NCBI GenBank assembly: GCA_023212695.1
Contig: JALCCG010000039.1
Span: forward strand, 47,777 to 111,776
DNA: 64,000 nucleotides
Direction: 5' to 3'
DNA from: Sporisorium sorghi
Lineage: Eukaryota > Basidiomycota > Ustilaginomycetes > Ustilaginales > Ustilaginaceae
Part shown: positions 24,925 to 34,251 of the stretch, piece by piece
Layout of the letters: each line of letters begins with the position of its first letter
How positions within the stretch are numbered: position 1 is the first letter of the stretch
Position numbers and translations under genes: made by a program
The notes under the pieces: generated by a model
The model's input: only the letters and a program-made list of their open reading frames with translations
What the model was told of the DNA's origin: nothing
Databases searched by the model: none

Positions 24925-25476
24925 CTACTTGACCGAATAACCATGAAGATCTTGCTCCAAACGTTTGTTAAGCGCTACCAATCCATCGTAATTGGAGATA
25001 TTCAGCGTCACCTCGGCACCCTCCTGCGACTCTGGTACATAGTATACCTCGCTCATAAGGGAGAGCAGCGCTTCCGAATCCCGCATGATGAGAGCGTACT
25101 TATCCTCGTCAGCTTCCAGGAAACGACCGTTCTCTGCGTAGCTGTCCCGAATGCTATCCGACAAGGCCAGCATCTTCTCCGCAATCGGGTTTAACAATGA
25201 AGAATGGACAGCCTTATCCGCCGTCCTGGAGTATGCTTCAATCGCCGCAAGCTTCAATCGAACCTCCGCCAGGCGCGCTTCATGAAGCGGCATCGACTTC
25301 AGCTCCAGGATGTCGGTATAGTGGCTCCATATTTGAGCAAGAGACGTCCCCAATACGCTTTGCAGGGTCATTCTCGCCCCCTGCTCCATCCTCTTCTGAT
25401 GCTCAAGCACAACAACGGTACATACAACAATTAAGGCTATAATCCATACCCAGACCCATTTGGCCGATTTCGACAT
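24925..25476 (-). CDS. Membrane-anchored protein, function unknown
   Basis: A 183-residue protein I do not recognise. One N-terminal membrane helix (residues 8-24, WVWVWIIALIVVCTVVV) leaves most of the protein outside. The outside part is strongly helical, with patterns like LGTSLAQIWSHYTDILEL and LAEVRLKLAAIEAYSRTADKAV, and could form a four-helix bundle as in sensor ligand domains. It has no signalling domain of its own. It follows the response regulator gene on the same strand, but a strong terminator lies between them, so it is probably separate. Confidence 0.6.
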   Translation of the reverse strand: MSKSAKWVWVWIIALIVVCTVVVLEHQKRMEQGARMTLQSVLGTSLAQIWSHYTDILELKSMPLHEARLAEVRLKLAAIEAYSRTADKAVHSSLLNPIAEKMLALSDSIRDSYAENGRFLEADEDKYALIMRDSEALLSLMSEVYYVPESQEGAEVTLNISNYDGLVALNKRLEQDLHGYSVK

Positions 25477-25547
25477 GACACACCTCCAACTCTATTTATT
25501 TTACCATAAAAAGGATAAAGCAAGAGGTTGGATATCTCCTCTCACTT

Positions 25548-25589
25548 AAAACATCCCGCCATTTTCCAAGCGCAGAAAACGGCAGGATG
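25548..25589 (-). terminator. Terminator of the kinase/regulator operon
   Basis: CATCCCGCCATTTTC (25552-25566) pairs with GAAAACGGCAGGATG (25575-25589), 15 positions with two mismatches, and a TTTTAAG follows on the minus strand. It lies 30 bases after the regulator stop codon. Confidence 0.75.
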
Positions 25590-25619
25590 ATAAGGGATGC
25601 ACAGGAAATGGCAGCCAGG

Positions 25620-27203
25620 CTATCCCTGCTGCAGCCCGGCATCCGTCTGAACCTTAATCCGGAATTCATGCGGCGAGATCCCTTCAAGCTCCTTGAACAC
25701 ACGTGAGAATTGCTTGATGTTCTCGAACCCGACGGCTTTGCCTATGTCTGTAAGCTTCAGTGTCCCATCCTGGATTAGATCTTTGGCCTTGGCAATCCGC
25801 AGCTTCTTGAGAAAGACCACAAAGTTCTCGCCCGTATGAGCCTTGAACGCTTCACTGAAATAGGAATAATTCAAAGAAACATGATTGCTGACCATCGCCA
25901 TATTAAGCGGTCTATGGAAATTCTCCTCCATGTAACTCACAGCCGCTTTGATCTCGGAATGCTCGCTGTGGGCGGAGCGGATGCCCTTGATGTATTCATT
26001 CACGTTAAGCAGCAGATGCTCCAGATTTCTGAAATACGCGTGAAAATGACGGTAATTGTCCATCGTGCCTACCTTGCGGTACAGCTTCAATACCTCCACC
26101 ATAGACTCCCCGTAAATTCGAAACACTTCATCTAGTACCTGTTCATTAATCCGCTTGCTGACCTGCTCCAAATAATCAATGGCTACATGCGGCATATCCT
26201 CGATATGAAAAATATCCAGCAGCAGCGCCTTGATCTCACGCTCGCGTTCTGTACCCAGCATATTGCCCAGCTTGCGGATATCCTCCTCCGGCACCGGATA
26301 GGTATGCAGCGCTCCCTGAATATCGTCATGACTCATCAACTTAACGTTAGGATGTATGAACGTATAATTCATCGCGGTCAGGGCTTGCTTGTAGCAAGCC
26401 CGGATATCTTCCACCCGGAAACCCTCGCAGCTGATCCCTACGAAGAGCCCGTCCATCTCTCGCTCGGTAAACTGCCGTGCAAGCTCCTCGAATAAACCGT
26501 CCGGGCTCCCGATCAGCACAACCTTTCCTGTGCCGTCCAGGAAGCAAGCACTGATTCGCCCTTCGACAGAAGCCATTATATGATCAATCAGTTGCTTGAG
26601 CTCATTCTTGTTCATGGCATTGCCGTCTTCATACTTATACTTCATCACTGCAAGTCGGAACGGCTTCATAAACGTATCAAAGCCGATCTCTTTCGCCGCA
26701 GCTTCCATATCCTTGAGGGAACCTTCTGGCTGCTCTAACAACTCCTTCAGGCGATGGGCCTGCAGCTGCTGAAAATACACCTCGCTGGCCGCCATTCGTT
26801 TATGCACATCCGCCTGCCAGAGCAACGCTTCTTCCGTCTTTCTCAGCGCGGCAAACAGTTCATCCCGGCGGATCGGCTTAAGCAAATACTCCTTCACCTG
26901 ATACCGGATCGCTGCCTTCGCATATTCAAAATCATCATAACCACTTAAGATTAGCACGATGGGCTTAACCCCCAGTGTGCTCTCCAGCTCAGTAAATGCC
27001 TCAATCAGGCGAATCCCGTCCATGACCGGCATCCGGATGTCTGTAATTACGATATCGGCCGGCTGCTCATGAAAGGAATCCAGCGCTTCCTGTCCCTGTG
27101 CAGCTATCCGGATATCGTATTGATCCGGGAACTCCCGTTCAATCATCATTTTCAGTCCATGCCGGATATTCTTCTCATCGTCTACGATCATCAGACTTCT
27201 CAT
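25620..27203 (-). CDS. YesN-type response regulator with AraC output domain
   Basis: A 527-residue response regulator. Residues 1-120 are the receiver domain with phospho-acceptor Asp55 (ADIVITDIRMPVMDG) and the switch residues in ILSGYDDF and YLLKPI. A long middle region links to the C-terminal AraC-type double helix-turn-helix (about residues 425-515, MAMVSNHVSLNYSYFSEAFKAHTGENFVVFL and LTDIGKAVGFENIKQFSRVFKELEGISPHEFR). The ATG at 27203 is chosen over a GTG at 27209 because AGGAGG lies 8 bases before it. It overlaps the kinase gene by 29 bases and probably activates the sugar transporter genes upstream. Confidence 0.92.
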   Translation of the reverse strand: MRSLMIVDDEKNIRHGLKMMIEREFPDQYDIRIAAQGQEALDSFHEQPADIVITDIRMPVMDGIRLIEAFTELESTLGVKPIVLILSGYDDFEYAKAAIRYQVKEYLLKPIRRDELFAALRKTEEALLWQADVHKRMAASEVYFQQLQAHRLKELLEQPEGSLKDMEAAAKEIGFDTFMKPFRLAVMKYKYEDGNAMNKNELKQLIDHIMASVEGRISACFLDGTGKVVLIGSPDGLFEELARQFTEREMDGLFVGISCEGFRVEDIRACYKQALTAMNYTFIHPNVKLMSHDDIQGALHTYPVPEEDIRKLGNMLGTEREREIKALLLDIFHIEDMPHVAIDYLEQVSKRINEQVLDEVFRIYGESMVEVLKLYRKVGTMDNYRHFHAYFRNLEHLLLNVNEYIKGIRSAHSEHSEIKAAVSYMEENFHRPLNMAMVSNHVSLNYSYFSEAFKAHTGENFVVFLKKLRIAKAKDLIQDGTLKLTDIGKAVGFENIKQFSRVFKELEGISPHEFRIKVQTDAGLQQG

Positions 27204-29103
27204 GTCCACTGCCTCCTCCTGTTAACAGAACCTTAGGGAACGTCATGGTCACCTGCGTGAATATTCCTTCTTCGCTCTTCACTTCGAGTCCATAATCGTT
27301 TCCGTAGAACAACCGGATTCGCTGGTGCACATTCCGAAGTCCGATTCCTCCAGCCTGTGCCCCTCCCCTTCCGTAGTCTCCGGATGGAAGGTCTTCATTG
27401 TCAACCGTGCGCAGACTCTCACCCAGCCTGCCCAGTCGATACGGCTCAATACCGATCCCGTTATCCGTTACGTTAATCGTAATTCGGTCCTCTTCCCATG
27501 CAATCACGTTGATCTTAACCCGTTTCTCCTGATCCAGCGCCTCTGGCCAGGCATGCTTGACGGCATTCTCCACAATCGGCTGCAGTGACATCTTTAGCAC
27601 CTCAAGCTCCATAAACTCAGACGGTATGTTAAGCTCAAGCCATATCGGTTCATCAAAACGGATATTCATCACATCAATATAATTGCGGATATGACGGATC
27701 TCATCCCTCAGCTTCACGTACTCTCCCGACCACTTAAAGTTGTAGCGCATCATCCCGCCGAGCGAGGTCAGCGCGTCCGAGATCGTCCGCTGCCCTTCAA
27801 TTTCCGCCAGCATCTTAATATTTTCAAGTGTATTGTACAGAAAGTGGGAGTCAATCTGACTATGCAGCGTCCGAAGCTCTGCCTCCTTGGTCACCGCTTG
27901 CTTCCTTACCCCTTGGGCAATCAGTTCGTTAATGGTTCGGATTAATTTGTTAAAATGATGCGCCAGCTCTCCAACCTCGCCGCCGCCCTGTATGGTCAGG
28001 CCCGCAGTGACTTCCCCTTTGCGGACTCTTTTCATTGCCTCCGTTAAACGCCTCAAACTCTTCAGGATGATGGAATTCATGTAGTACGTAATGATCGACA
28101 GCAGAATGATCAGCAGGATATTGGCTGCTATAATCTGCCCCTGGGCTTTGGATACGTTATTCAGAGCCCCTTCCAGCGACACGACATTCAGCACGTAAGC
28201 ATGAAGCCGCTCCACCGGCGTTGCAATCAGCAAGAACGAGGAACCATTCACGCTGAATTGCGCATGCACCGTTTTTTCCAGATCATCGGCCTGCTGCCTC
28301 AGGTTAGCGAATTGGACCTCGACCTCTTCCCGCAAGCCCTCATGGCCGGTCATGAACGATTGGCTTCTGTCCATGAACAGCTGCCCCTCCTGATCTACGA
28401 TCATCATCTGTGAGCTTTCATCCAGGATACCGGCAAAGGTCTTCGGAGCAAAGTACTTGAGCAGCATGTCAACCTGGACCACTCCGCTGTAACTCCCGAG
28501 ATGGACCTGACGGATCAAAGATACCTTTGGCAATTCCTCGGACACATCCGCTGCGTAACGCTGTAAAATATCAGGGTCACGGTGGTTGAACACCCATAGT
28601 TCCCCACCGTTTAATTCCTTGATTTTAGAAAACCAGGGCTCACCGACAATCCGGTTCTCCTGAAATATAATAGGCCACATCTCCGTAACGTTCGGATTAT
28701 CCGTAAATAAACGAAGGTGGGTGATGTTAGGATTGTTCGTCTGAATTCGCTGCATGTCCTTAAATGGCCCCCAAGCCAACTCAATCAGCCATGCCGGTTC
28801 GGGTTCTTCACTCAACCGCAGATACTCCTTGATTCCATCATCCGAAATCGACAGCTGTGCAGCCATTTCGATCGCCTCAATCTGGTTAAGCATGTTCATC
28901 TTCTCGATCTCCAGCAGGAATGAGTTCTGGTTCAGCGCATCGCTAATATAGGTCTCCCGAATCTGCTTGAAAAAATAGTTCGATACGATGATGCTCGGAA
29001 TGAGCAGAATCAATATATAGGCAGCAACCAGACGGCTCTGCATGGACCTGCGGCCAAACCAATAAGTAAACGATTGAATAAGCGATGCCATTCGTTTCAC
29101 CAT
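27175..29103 (-). CDS. YesM-type sensor histidine kinase
   Basis: A 642-residue membrane kinase of the LytS/YesM class. A helix near residues 20-40 and another near 300-320 frame an outside sensing domain of about 260 residues. A HAMP linker follows (LRRLTEAMKRVRKGEVTAGL), then the His_kinase motif with the phospho-accepting His in LHSQIDSHFLYNTLENIKML, where the usual QINPHFLYN has Asp and Ser in place of Asn and Pro. The ATPase part has LQPIVENAVKHA, VTDNGIGIEP and GGIGLRNVHQRI. It lies after the binding protein gene and before the response regulator, so it likely senses the sugar or the loaded binding protein. Confidence 0.92.
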   Translation of the reverse strand: MVKRMASLIQSFTYWFGRRSMQSRLVAAYILILLIPSIIVSNYFFKQIRETYISDALNQNSFLLEIEKMNMLNQIEAIEMAAQLSISDDGIKEYLRLSEEPEPAWLIELAWGPFKDMQRIQTNNPNITHLRLFTDNPNVTEMWPIIFQENRIVGEPWFSKIKELNGGELWVFNHRDPDILQRYAADVSEELPKVSLIRQVHLGSYSGVVQVDMLLKYFAPKTFAGILDESSQMMIVDQEGQLFMDRSQSFMTGHEGLREEVEVQFANLRQQADDLEKTVHAQFSVNGSSFLLIATPVERLHAYVLNVVSLEGALNNVSKAQGQIIAANILLIILLSIITYYMNSIILKSLRRLTEAMKRVRKGEVTAGLTIQGGGEVGELAHHFNKLIRTINELIAQGVRKQAVTKEAELRTLHSQIDSHFLYNTLENIKMLAEIEGQRTISDALTSLGGMMRYNFKWSGEYVKLRDEIRHIRNYIDVMNIRFDEPIWLELNIPSEFMELEVLKMSLQPIVENAVKHAWPEALDQEKRVKINVIAWEEDRITINVTDNGIGIEPYRLGRLGESLRTVDNEDLPSGDYGRGGAQAGGIGLRNVHQRIRLFYGNDYGLEVKSEEGIFTQVTMTFPKVLLTGGGSGHEKSDDRRR

Positions 29104-29210
29104 GACTGTCACATCCCGTTTTATGTAATGAACATACCCTAATCCAGAATGGACAAGGACAACAGCATCAGCCGATCGGATACAAATCCTATATTATCTC
29201 GTGATGCGAC

Positions 29211-29252
29211 AAAAGGCACCCTATTTCGACAAAATCGAGGATAGGGTACCTA
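29211..29252 (-). terminator. Weak terminator between binding protein and kinase genes
   Basis: GGCACCCTAT (29215-29224) pairs with ATAGGGTACC (29241-29250) with one mismatch, then TTTTGTCG follows on the minus strand. The short T-run suggests partial termination, which would keep kinase expression below that of the binding protein. Confidence 0.55.
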
Positions 29253-29294
29253 AAGCCTTCATTCTGTTCATCTACCAGATCGTAAACGAAATCC

Positions 29295-30959
29295 TTATTG
29301 CAGGAATTCCTCAAGCTTCTTCACGTTCTCTTCGTATTCTTTCTGTCTGTATTCATGCACTTTGGCAAATCCGAGCGATTCGCGTTTTTCCAAATAACCG
29401 TTCCAAATCTGATCAAACTCGGCATCGGTTTTGGCAAAGATCAGTTTCGGCAGTATTTTACCCCACTCGTTCATGACCTTGTCATTTATAATGCCTTCCT
29501 CAGAACTTGCATCCGGGTCCAATTGGTCAAATTGCGAGAAGCTTTCCGTTTTGCCGCGCGTCCAGTCTTCCAGCTGCTTGAACGGCTCTACAGCCGGAGG
29601 TGCCCAAGCAGGCGTAATATTGGTATCCATCAGCATCCAGAAGGTATGGGATGCTCCGTACTTCTTGTCGAACGCTCCGCGGTCGCTGTTCAGCAGCTGC
29701 GCAACTTCAGGCAGGAACTGGTCTTTGCCGTCAATCGTATCCCATGTTACGCCTTTTTCGCCAAGGTAGGTGTCACGCTGTCCTTCTTCGGAGATCAGGT
29801 AATCCAGGAAGCGGATGGCACGTGCTTTGTCCTTTACGTTCTTGGAGATCAATGTAACCGTCCAGCCGGAAATCGATGGACCGGACAGGGTCGGCTGATC
29901 CAGATTGGAGTTGGCCGGTCCGTCAACCGCGATGTACACGGAGTTCGGATCATTAGCAAACAGCGCGTTCTGCTGGTTCGCCATATCACTGCGCTGGTAG
30001 AGCATCGCGAAGTAACGGCCCTGTGCCATTTTCTCTTCCATTTGCGGACGTTTATCCACAAAGATATCTTTGGACATCAGTCCCTTTTCATTAGCAAGAC
30101 GCAGGGTCTTGAGCCATTTTACATATTCCGGATCTGTCGTGCGGTCATTCAGCTTTCCGTCTTTATCCTGTGGAATGGCCAGAAAGTTCTGCAGGTAGCC
30201 TTCCAACGAGCTGTTGCCTTTTTCATGGAAATCATGCAGACCAAACGGAATGAGCGGCTGCCCGTTCACATCCGGGAACATTTTCTTGGCGTCCTCAAGC
30301 GCTTTCAGGAAACCTTCCGGTGTGCGCATCTCCGGGCTTCCAAGCGCCTCATACATGTCTTTACGTACCAGGAACGTTTGGTTCGACGTGATGTTGTCGC
30401 CAAACTTCTCATAGTCCTTCGGTGATGAGGAAGCATTCGGATAACCGTAGATGTTGCCGTCATCCTTCGTGTACCATGACACTTTTGCAGGGTCGGATAC
30501 TTTATAGAAATACGGATCATACTGATCGGCCAATTCGTTCAGAGGCAGGACCAGATCGCCTTCAATCATTTTTTTGACAGCGTCTTCATACCATCCCAGC
30601 GTAATAAAATCGGGCAAGGTACCGGATGCAATCATCGTATTCATCTTCTCGGCTTCGTTCCCCGCCGGTACGATCAGGTTAAGATTCACACCGGTCTTCT
30701 TGGTTACGTATTGGGAAGTAATATCCTCGCCCCATTTGTTCGGGAACCAGGCAAAGTTGATGTACCAGTCAAACGTAATCGGCGAAGTGTCAATTTGCCA
30801 CCCCGGCTGATCCTGAGTCAGTTTCACTTCTTCTGCCGGTTTTTCCTCCTCTTTTTCCGACGCGCTATTATCACCGCCGGACGAGCATGCTGTTGTAAAG
30901 GCCATGACCAGTGCGAACATCAACAACAGAAGGCTCTTTGGCTTAAGCATCTTGCTCAT
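29295..30959 (-). CDS. Carbohydrate-binding lipoprotein, LplA/YtcQ type
   Basis: A 554-residue solute-binding lipoprotein. The lipobox is FTTACSSGG with Cys25, followed by a charged Glu/Lys linker. The mature protein shows signs of the large LplA/YtcQ group: ITFDWYINFAWFPNKWGEDITSQYV, FITLGWYEDAVKKM and YGYPNASSSPKDYEKFGDN. These proteins usually bind oligosaccharides from plant polymers. It is the third gene of a five-gene set (two permeases, this gene, kinase, regulator). The 118-base gap before it holds a hairpin (31042-31079) that may stabilise its message. Confidence 0.9.
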   Translation of the reverse strand: MSKMLKPKSLLLLMFALVMAFTTACSSGGDNSASEKEEEKPAEEVKLTQDQPGWQIDTSPITFDWYINFAWFPNKWGEDITSQYVTKKTGVNLNLIVPAGNEAEKMNTMIASGTLPDFITLGWYEDAVKKMIEGDLVLPLNELADQYDPYFYKVSDPAKVSWYTKDDGNIYGYPNASSSPKDYEKFGDNITSNQTFLVRKDMYEALGSPEMRTPEGFLKALEDAKKMFPDVNGQPLIPFGLHDFHEKGNSSLEGYLQNFLAIPQDKDGKLNDRTTDPEYVKWLKTLRLANEKGLMSKDIFVDKRPQMEEKMAQGRYFAMLYQRSDMANQQNALFANDPNSVYIAVDGPANSNLDQPTLSGPSISGWTVTLISKNVKDKARAIRFLDYLISEEGQRDTYLGEKGVTWDTIDGKDQFLPEVAQLLNSDRGAFDKKYGASHTFWMLMDTNITPAWAPPAVEPFKQLEDWTRGKTESFSQFDQLDPDASSEEGIINDKVMNEWGKILPKLIFAKTDAEFDQIWNGYLEKRESLGFAKVHEYRQKEYEENVKKLEEFLQ

Positions 30960-31041
30960 GTGTTTTCCCCTTTTCTTATTTAAAAATATGATTATATAGA
31001 ACTCCCGCCGGATGTGGCAAGAGAAGCTACCGCCTGTATAT

Positions 31042-31079
31042 CTCTCTCCTCCCGGATTTCTCCGGAAGATGGGAGAGGA
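31042..31079 (-). repeat. Intercistronic two-tier hairpin
   Basis: An inner hairpin CCGGA-TTTC-TCCGG sits inside an outer stem made from CTCTCC and GGGAGAG. There is no T-run, so it is not a typical terminator. Between a permease gene and a binding protein gene such a structure may protect the downstream message from decay. Confidence 0.5.
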
Positions 31080-31094
31080 AAGCTTAACACCGAC

Positions 31095-31976
31095 TTATCC
31101 CTTAATGGAACCAATCATCATCCCTTTGACGAAGTACCGCTGCAGGAACGGATATACGAATACAATAGGCGCAGTGGTCACCACCATGGTCGCCATTTTG
31201 ATTGATTGCGATGTGACCGTCTTGGCAACACCGCCCGGAACCTGGGCCATCATCTGGTTGGAGCTGGATTGAGCCACAACCTTATACAAATACGTCTGGA
31301 TCGGCTGCAAATCCGTATTGTTAATGTAGATAACCCCGGTGAAATAATCGTTCCACTGGAACACCCCATGAAACAGCGCGATCGTCGCGATAACCGGCAT
31401 AGACACTGGCAGCACCACCCGGAGGAAGATCGACCAGTCGTTGGCTCCGTCGATTTTTGCTGCCTCCTCCAGGCCATCCGGGATTTCCCGGAAGAAGGTC
31501 ATGAAGATGATCAGATCGAAGAAGCTGAACATTGCCGGAATGATGTATACCAGGAAGCTGTCCAGCATGTTTAAGTCCTTGATCAGCAGATAGGTAGGAA
31601 TGAGGCCCCCGCCAAAAAACATGGTCACCGTTCCCATCAGAATATACAACTTGCCGCCAATCAGGCCTTTGCGGGAGAAAGCATACGCAACCATTGCCGT
31701 GAAGAGGACGTGGATCAACACGCCGATCACGGTTTTGGCCACGGTAATTCCCATGGCGGTCATGATGCCGGAGCTCTGAAACACCGCGCTGAAATTCTCG
31801 AAGCTGAATACCCGCGGCCACCAGTAGATACCTCCGCGCATGGCATCCTGCCCGTCGTTGAAGGCATTCACCAGCACGTACCAGATCGGGTATATCGTCA
31901 AAAAGCATACAATCAACATGCCGAAGTTGTTGAATATATCGAAGAAGGCTTCGCCTTTGGTTCTGCGTTTAAGCAT
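31095..31976 (-). CDS. Carbohydrate ABC transporter permease, YtcP type
   Basis: A 293-residue permease with six membrane helices. The EAA loop is DGLEEAAKIDGANDWSIFLRVVLPVSMPV, and the end is FLQRYFVKGMMIGSIKG, both typical of YtcP/MalG-like subunits. It follows its partner permease by 22 bases. The ATPase is not encoded nearby. Confidence 0.93.
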   Translation of the reverse strand: MLKRRTKGEAFFDIFNNFGMLIVCFLTIYPIWYVLVNAFNDGQDAMRGGIYWWPRVFSFENFSAVFQSSGIMTAMGITVAKTVIGVLIHVLFTAMVAYAFSRKGLIGGKLYILMGTVTMFFGGGLIPTYLLIKDLNMLDSFLVYIIPAMFSFFDLIIFMTFFREIPDGLEEAAKIDGANDWSIFLRVVLPVSMPVIATIALFHGVFQWNDYFTGVIYINNTDLQPIQTYLYKVVAQSSSNQMMAQVPGGVAKTVTSQSIKMATMVVTTAPIVFVYPFLQRYFVKGMMIGSIKG

Positions 31977-31998
31977 GGAATTCCCGTCTCCCTTCCCG

Positions 31999-32994
31999 TT
32001 AGAATAGTGATGTGTCGTTCAGCTTTTTGGTAACCTGGTTCGCGATCAGCAGCAGGATAATAGCAATGACGGACTTGAACAGTGCGACTGCTTGCGCGTA
32101 GGAGTAACGTCCGTTCTGCATCCCGGTGTGGTACACGAAAATATCGATTACGTTACTCGCGCTTTCATTAAGCGAGTTCCGCAGCACCAAAATCTGATCG
32201 AAGTTGGAATTGAGCACACCACCGACCGCCAGAATGAAAAGAATGGAGATGGTCGATTTGATACTTGGAAGCGTAATGTACCACATCTTCTGGAACCGTC
32301 CTGCACCGTCAATCGTGGATGCCTCGTACATTTCAGGAGAAATGCTGGCGATGGCTGCCAGATAAATAATCGCAGACCAACCAAGCTCCTTCCATATATC
32401 CGAGGTGATGATAATCCCCCAGAAATATTTCGGTTCGGCCAGATACGTGATCGGCGCATCAATGATATTCAGAGCCAGCAAGATATTGTTGATAATTCCG
32501 ATGTCGGCAAGCCAGGTCATCAGAATGCCGCCCAGTATAACCCATGACAAGAAGTGAGGCAGATAAGAGATCGTCTGGATTGTTCTCTTGTAGCGAACAG
32601 ACCGAATCTCATTCAGGAAAAGCGCAAAGATAATCGGAAGCGGAAAACCGATGAACAGCTTCAGCAAGCTGATGCCGAGTGTGTTCCGCATGACGTTCGT
32701 AAAGTCCTCGTCCGAGAAAAACTCCTTAAAATGCTCCAGCCCAACCCATGGGGCCTCGCCAATGGACTTCACAATGTTGAATTCTTTAAATGCGATGATG
32801 ACACCGTACATGGGAATGTAGTTAAAGATGATCATCCACACAATGCCGAGCAGTGCCATAATTTGAAGATGCCGTTGACCGTAGAGCTTTCGGAGCCATC
32901 TTTTTCTATCAAGTTTCTTCTGATCCTGCGCAGAAGGTTCCCTCGATGGACCGACACCGGTTTCGGAAACGTCGGCATGAAGTTGATTTTGCAT
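31999..32994 (-). CDS. Carbohydrate ABC transporter permease, LplB type
   Basis: A 331-residue permease with a charged, soluble N-terminus of about 40 residues (including DQKKLDRKRWLRKLY) and six membrane helices. The EAA loop is PEMYEASTIDGAGRFQKMWYITLPSIKST. The ATG at 32994 is chosen over 33009 because GGAGG lies 8 bases before it. It is the first gene of the operon. In front of it an interrupted inverted repeat (AAACCCTTACAT at 33029-33040 and ATGTAAGGTTT at 33077-33087) surrounds a -10-like TACAAT on the minus strand. Confidence 0.93.
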   Translation of the reverse strand: MQNQLHADVSETGVGPSREPSAQDQKKLDRKRWLRKLYGQRHLQIMALLGIVWMIIFNYIPMYGVIIAFKEFNIVKSIGEAPWVGLEHFKEFFSDEDFTNVMRNTLGISLLKLFIGFPLPIIFALFLNEIRSVRYKRTIQTISYLPHFLSWVILGGILMTWLADIGIINNILLALNIIDAPITYLAEPKYFWGIIITSDIWKELGWSAIIYLAAIASISPEMYEASTIDGAGRFQKMWYITLPSIKSTISILFILAVGGVLNSNFDQILVLRNSLNESASNVIDIFVYHTGMQNGRYSYAQAVALFKSVIAIILLLIANQVTKKLNDTSLF

Positions 32995-33160
32995 GGTTAT
33001 GACCTCCAAGTTGATCCTATCAGATTGAAAACCCTTACATTCTCTATGTTTCTATTGTAGATCGTACTTTCCCTGCATGTAAGGTTTCAGATTTCGTTTC
33101 AAGGGGCTCATTTTTCGGGTAAACTCCCTCGATGAGAGCCCTTGTCCTCCCCATAACACA

Positions 33161-33205
33161 AAAAAAGGCATGAACAGCAGCTTCAAGAGCTGTCATTCAT
33201 GCCTC
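33161..33205 (-). terminator. Terminator after the small charged protein gene
   Basis: AGGCATGAA (33167-33175) and TTCATGCCT (33197-33205) pair perfectly, with an inner CAGC/GCTG hairpin, and a run of seven T follows on the minus strand. Confidence 0.85.
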
Positions 33206-33298
33206 AATCCTGCAAATGAATCCTGCTATCCGTGATCTAACCGATCACGTCAGCAGCATTATCCGCTTTTTTCCAACGTATATCAAACGGTTTCCCAG

Positions 33299-33472
33299 TT
33301 AATCCTCTTTGTCTTCCTCACGCTGTTCCTGTTTACTCTCGTGTTCCTGTTGATACTTCTCACGCATCAGCTTCTGCATGATGAATTTCTCCTGATCGTT
33401 CAAGCCGCCTTGGTTCTCCTGAATGATCATGTTGTCGATGTTTCGCTTCAGTACCTCGGTTTGCGTGTTCAA
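33299..33472 (-). CDS. Small charged protein with TTG start, function unknown
   Basis: A 57-residue protein read from a TTG at 33472 with AAAGGAG 9 bases upstream; the ATG just before it is out of frame and hits a stop at once. The sequence has no membrane helix and is rich in Gln, Glu and Lys, with a first half that looks helical (VLKRNIDNMIIQENQ, then LNDQEKFIMQKLMREKY) and an acidic tail (QEHESKQEQREEDKED). I do not recognise the family. A strong terminator follows about 95 bases later, which supports a real gene. Confidence 0.6.
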   Translation of the reverse strand: MNTQTEVLKRNIDNMIIQENQGGLNDQEKFIMQKLMREKYQQEHESKQEQREEDKED

Positions 33473-33662
33473 TACATTTCACTCCTTTGAATTTTGCGAC
33501 CCCTATGCTGCGAAATCACTCTGAGCTCAGAATGTTAAGGGTACACATATTACTAACCATTCTCCTTCCAATGAAACAGAAATAGACGGATTTACCATAA
33601 AATCCGAAGGTAGCTTCAAGAAGAATTCGTATTTGCCCAGCGCTTTCTCTAGGTATTAGCTG

Positions 33663-33899
33663 CTATTTGCGTTCGATCTGAATCCCCTTAGCCAGAGATT
33701 TCTGTTGTTTATTGGTATTAACAAGCTGCGGCAGACTTCTCGATTCCTTGACCATAGGGGAATGACACAAATGGCATACCGGTTCCGTGTCGAACGCAAA
33801 ATCGTCCCGCATCCACCCTTTGCAGTCTTCCTTTGTGCATGCCCAAACTTCCGTTATTTCTTCAGGAATACTCTCCATCGAGTTTTTACGCGAATACAT
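33663..33899 (-). CDS. ydjO: YdjO-type cold-inducible zinc ribbon protein
   Basis: A 78-residue protein with one short zinc-ribbon: two Cys in WACTKEDCKGW (C-x4-C) and two in PVCHLCHSPM (C-x2-C). The sequence after it (MVKESRSLPQL) and the general layout match YdjO of Bacillus subtilis, a protein induced by cold. Its molecular role is unknown. AGGAGGAGC lies before the ATG. It sits directly behind the cold-shock gene, separated by a perfect terminator, so occasional read-through from that gene could give cold induction. Confidence 0.8.
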   Translation of the reverse strand: MYSRKNSMESIPEEITEVWACTKEDCKGWMRDDFAFDTEPVCHLCHSPMVKESRSLPQLVNTNKQQKSLAKGIQIERK

Positions 33900-33949
33900 G
33901 AACGCTCCTCCTTATTTTCGTCTTAGAAAACAGAAACGCCGTATAAAAG

Positions 33950-33986
33950 AAAACTGCCCTTAATGTCTCACATTAAGGGCAGTTTT
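33950..33986. terminator. Terminator of the cold-shock gene
   Basis: A 16-bp perfect stem, AAAACTGCCCTTAATG with CATTAAGGGCAGTTTT, around a 5-base loop. It lies 9 bases after the cold-shock stop codon and ends in T on both strands. Confidence 0.9.
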
Positions 33987-33995
33987 CAATTGTAA

Positions 33996-34196
33996 TTACA
34001 ATTTAACAACGTTCTCAGCTTGTGGTCCACGGTTTCCTTCAACAATGTTGAATTCAACGCGTTGGCCTTCGTCAAGCGTTTTGAAGCCGTCGCCTTGGAT
34101 CGCGCTGAAGTGAACGAATACATCGTTACCGCCTTCAACTTCGATGAAACCAAAGCCCTTTTCAGCATTAAACCATTTAACAGTTCCTGTTTGCAT
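33996..34196 (-). CDS. csp: Cold-shock protein, CspA/CspB family
   Basis: A 66-residue RNA-binding protein with the cold-shock fold. RNP1 is KGFGFIEV and RNP2 is [26 protein letters not shown] is the standard beginning. It should bind single-stranded RNA and DNA, prevent unwanted RNA structure and act as a transcription antiterminator or translation helper. The ribosome binding site is strong (AAGGAGG) and the leader is about 130 bases with a terminator-like hairpin. It is followed by its own terminator and then ydjO. Confidence 0.95.
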   Translation of the reverse strand: MQTGTVKWFNAEKGFGFIEVEGGNDVFVHFSAIQGDGFKTLDEGQRVEFNIVEGNRGPQAENVVKL

Positions 34197-34251
34197 GGGG
34201 GAATCCTCCTTGATATATATTTACATGACCTTTTTTCTTCGCAGACGGAAT

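Noticed and set aside
29298..30425. A 375-codon plus-strand frame opposite the binding protein gene
   Set aside because: It is the mirror of a well-supported solute-binding protein gene and its product shows no domain.
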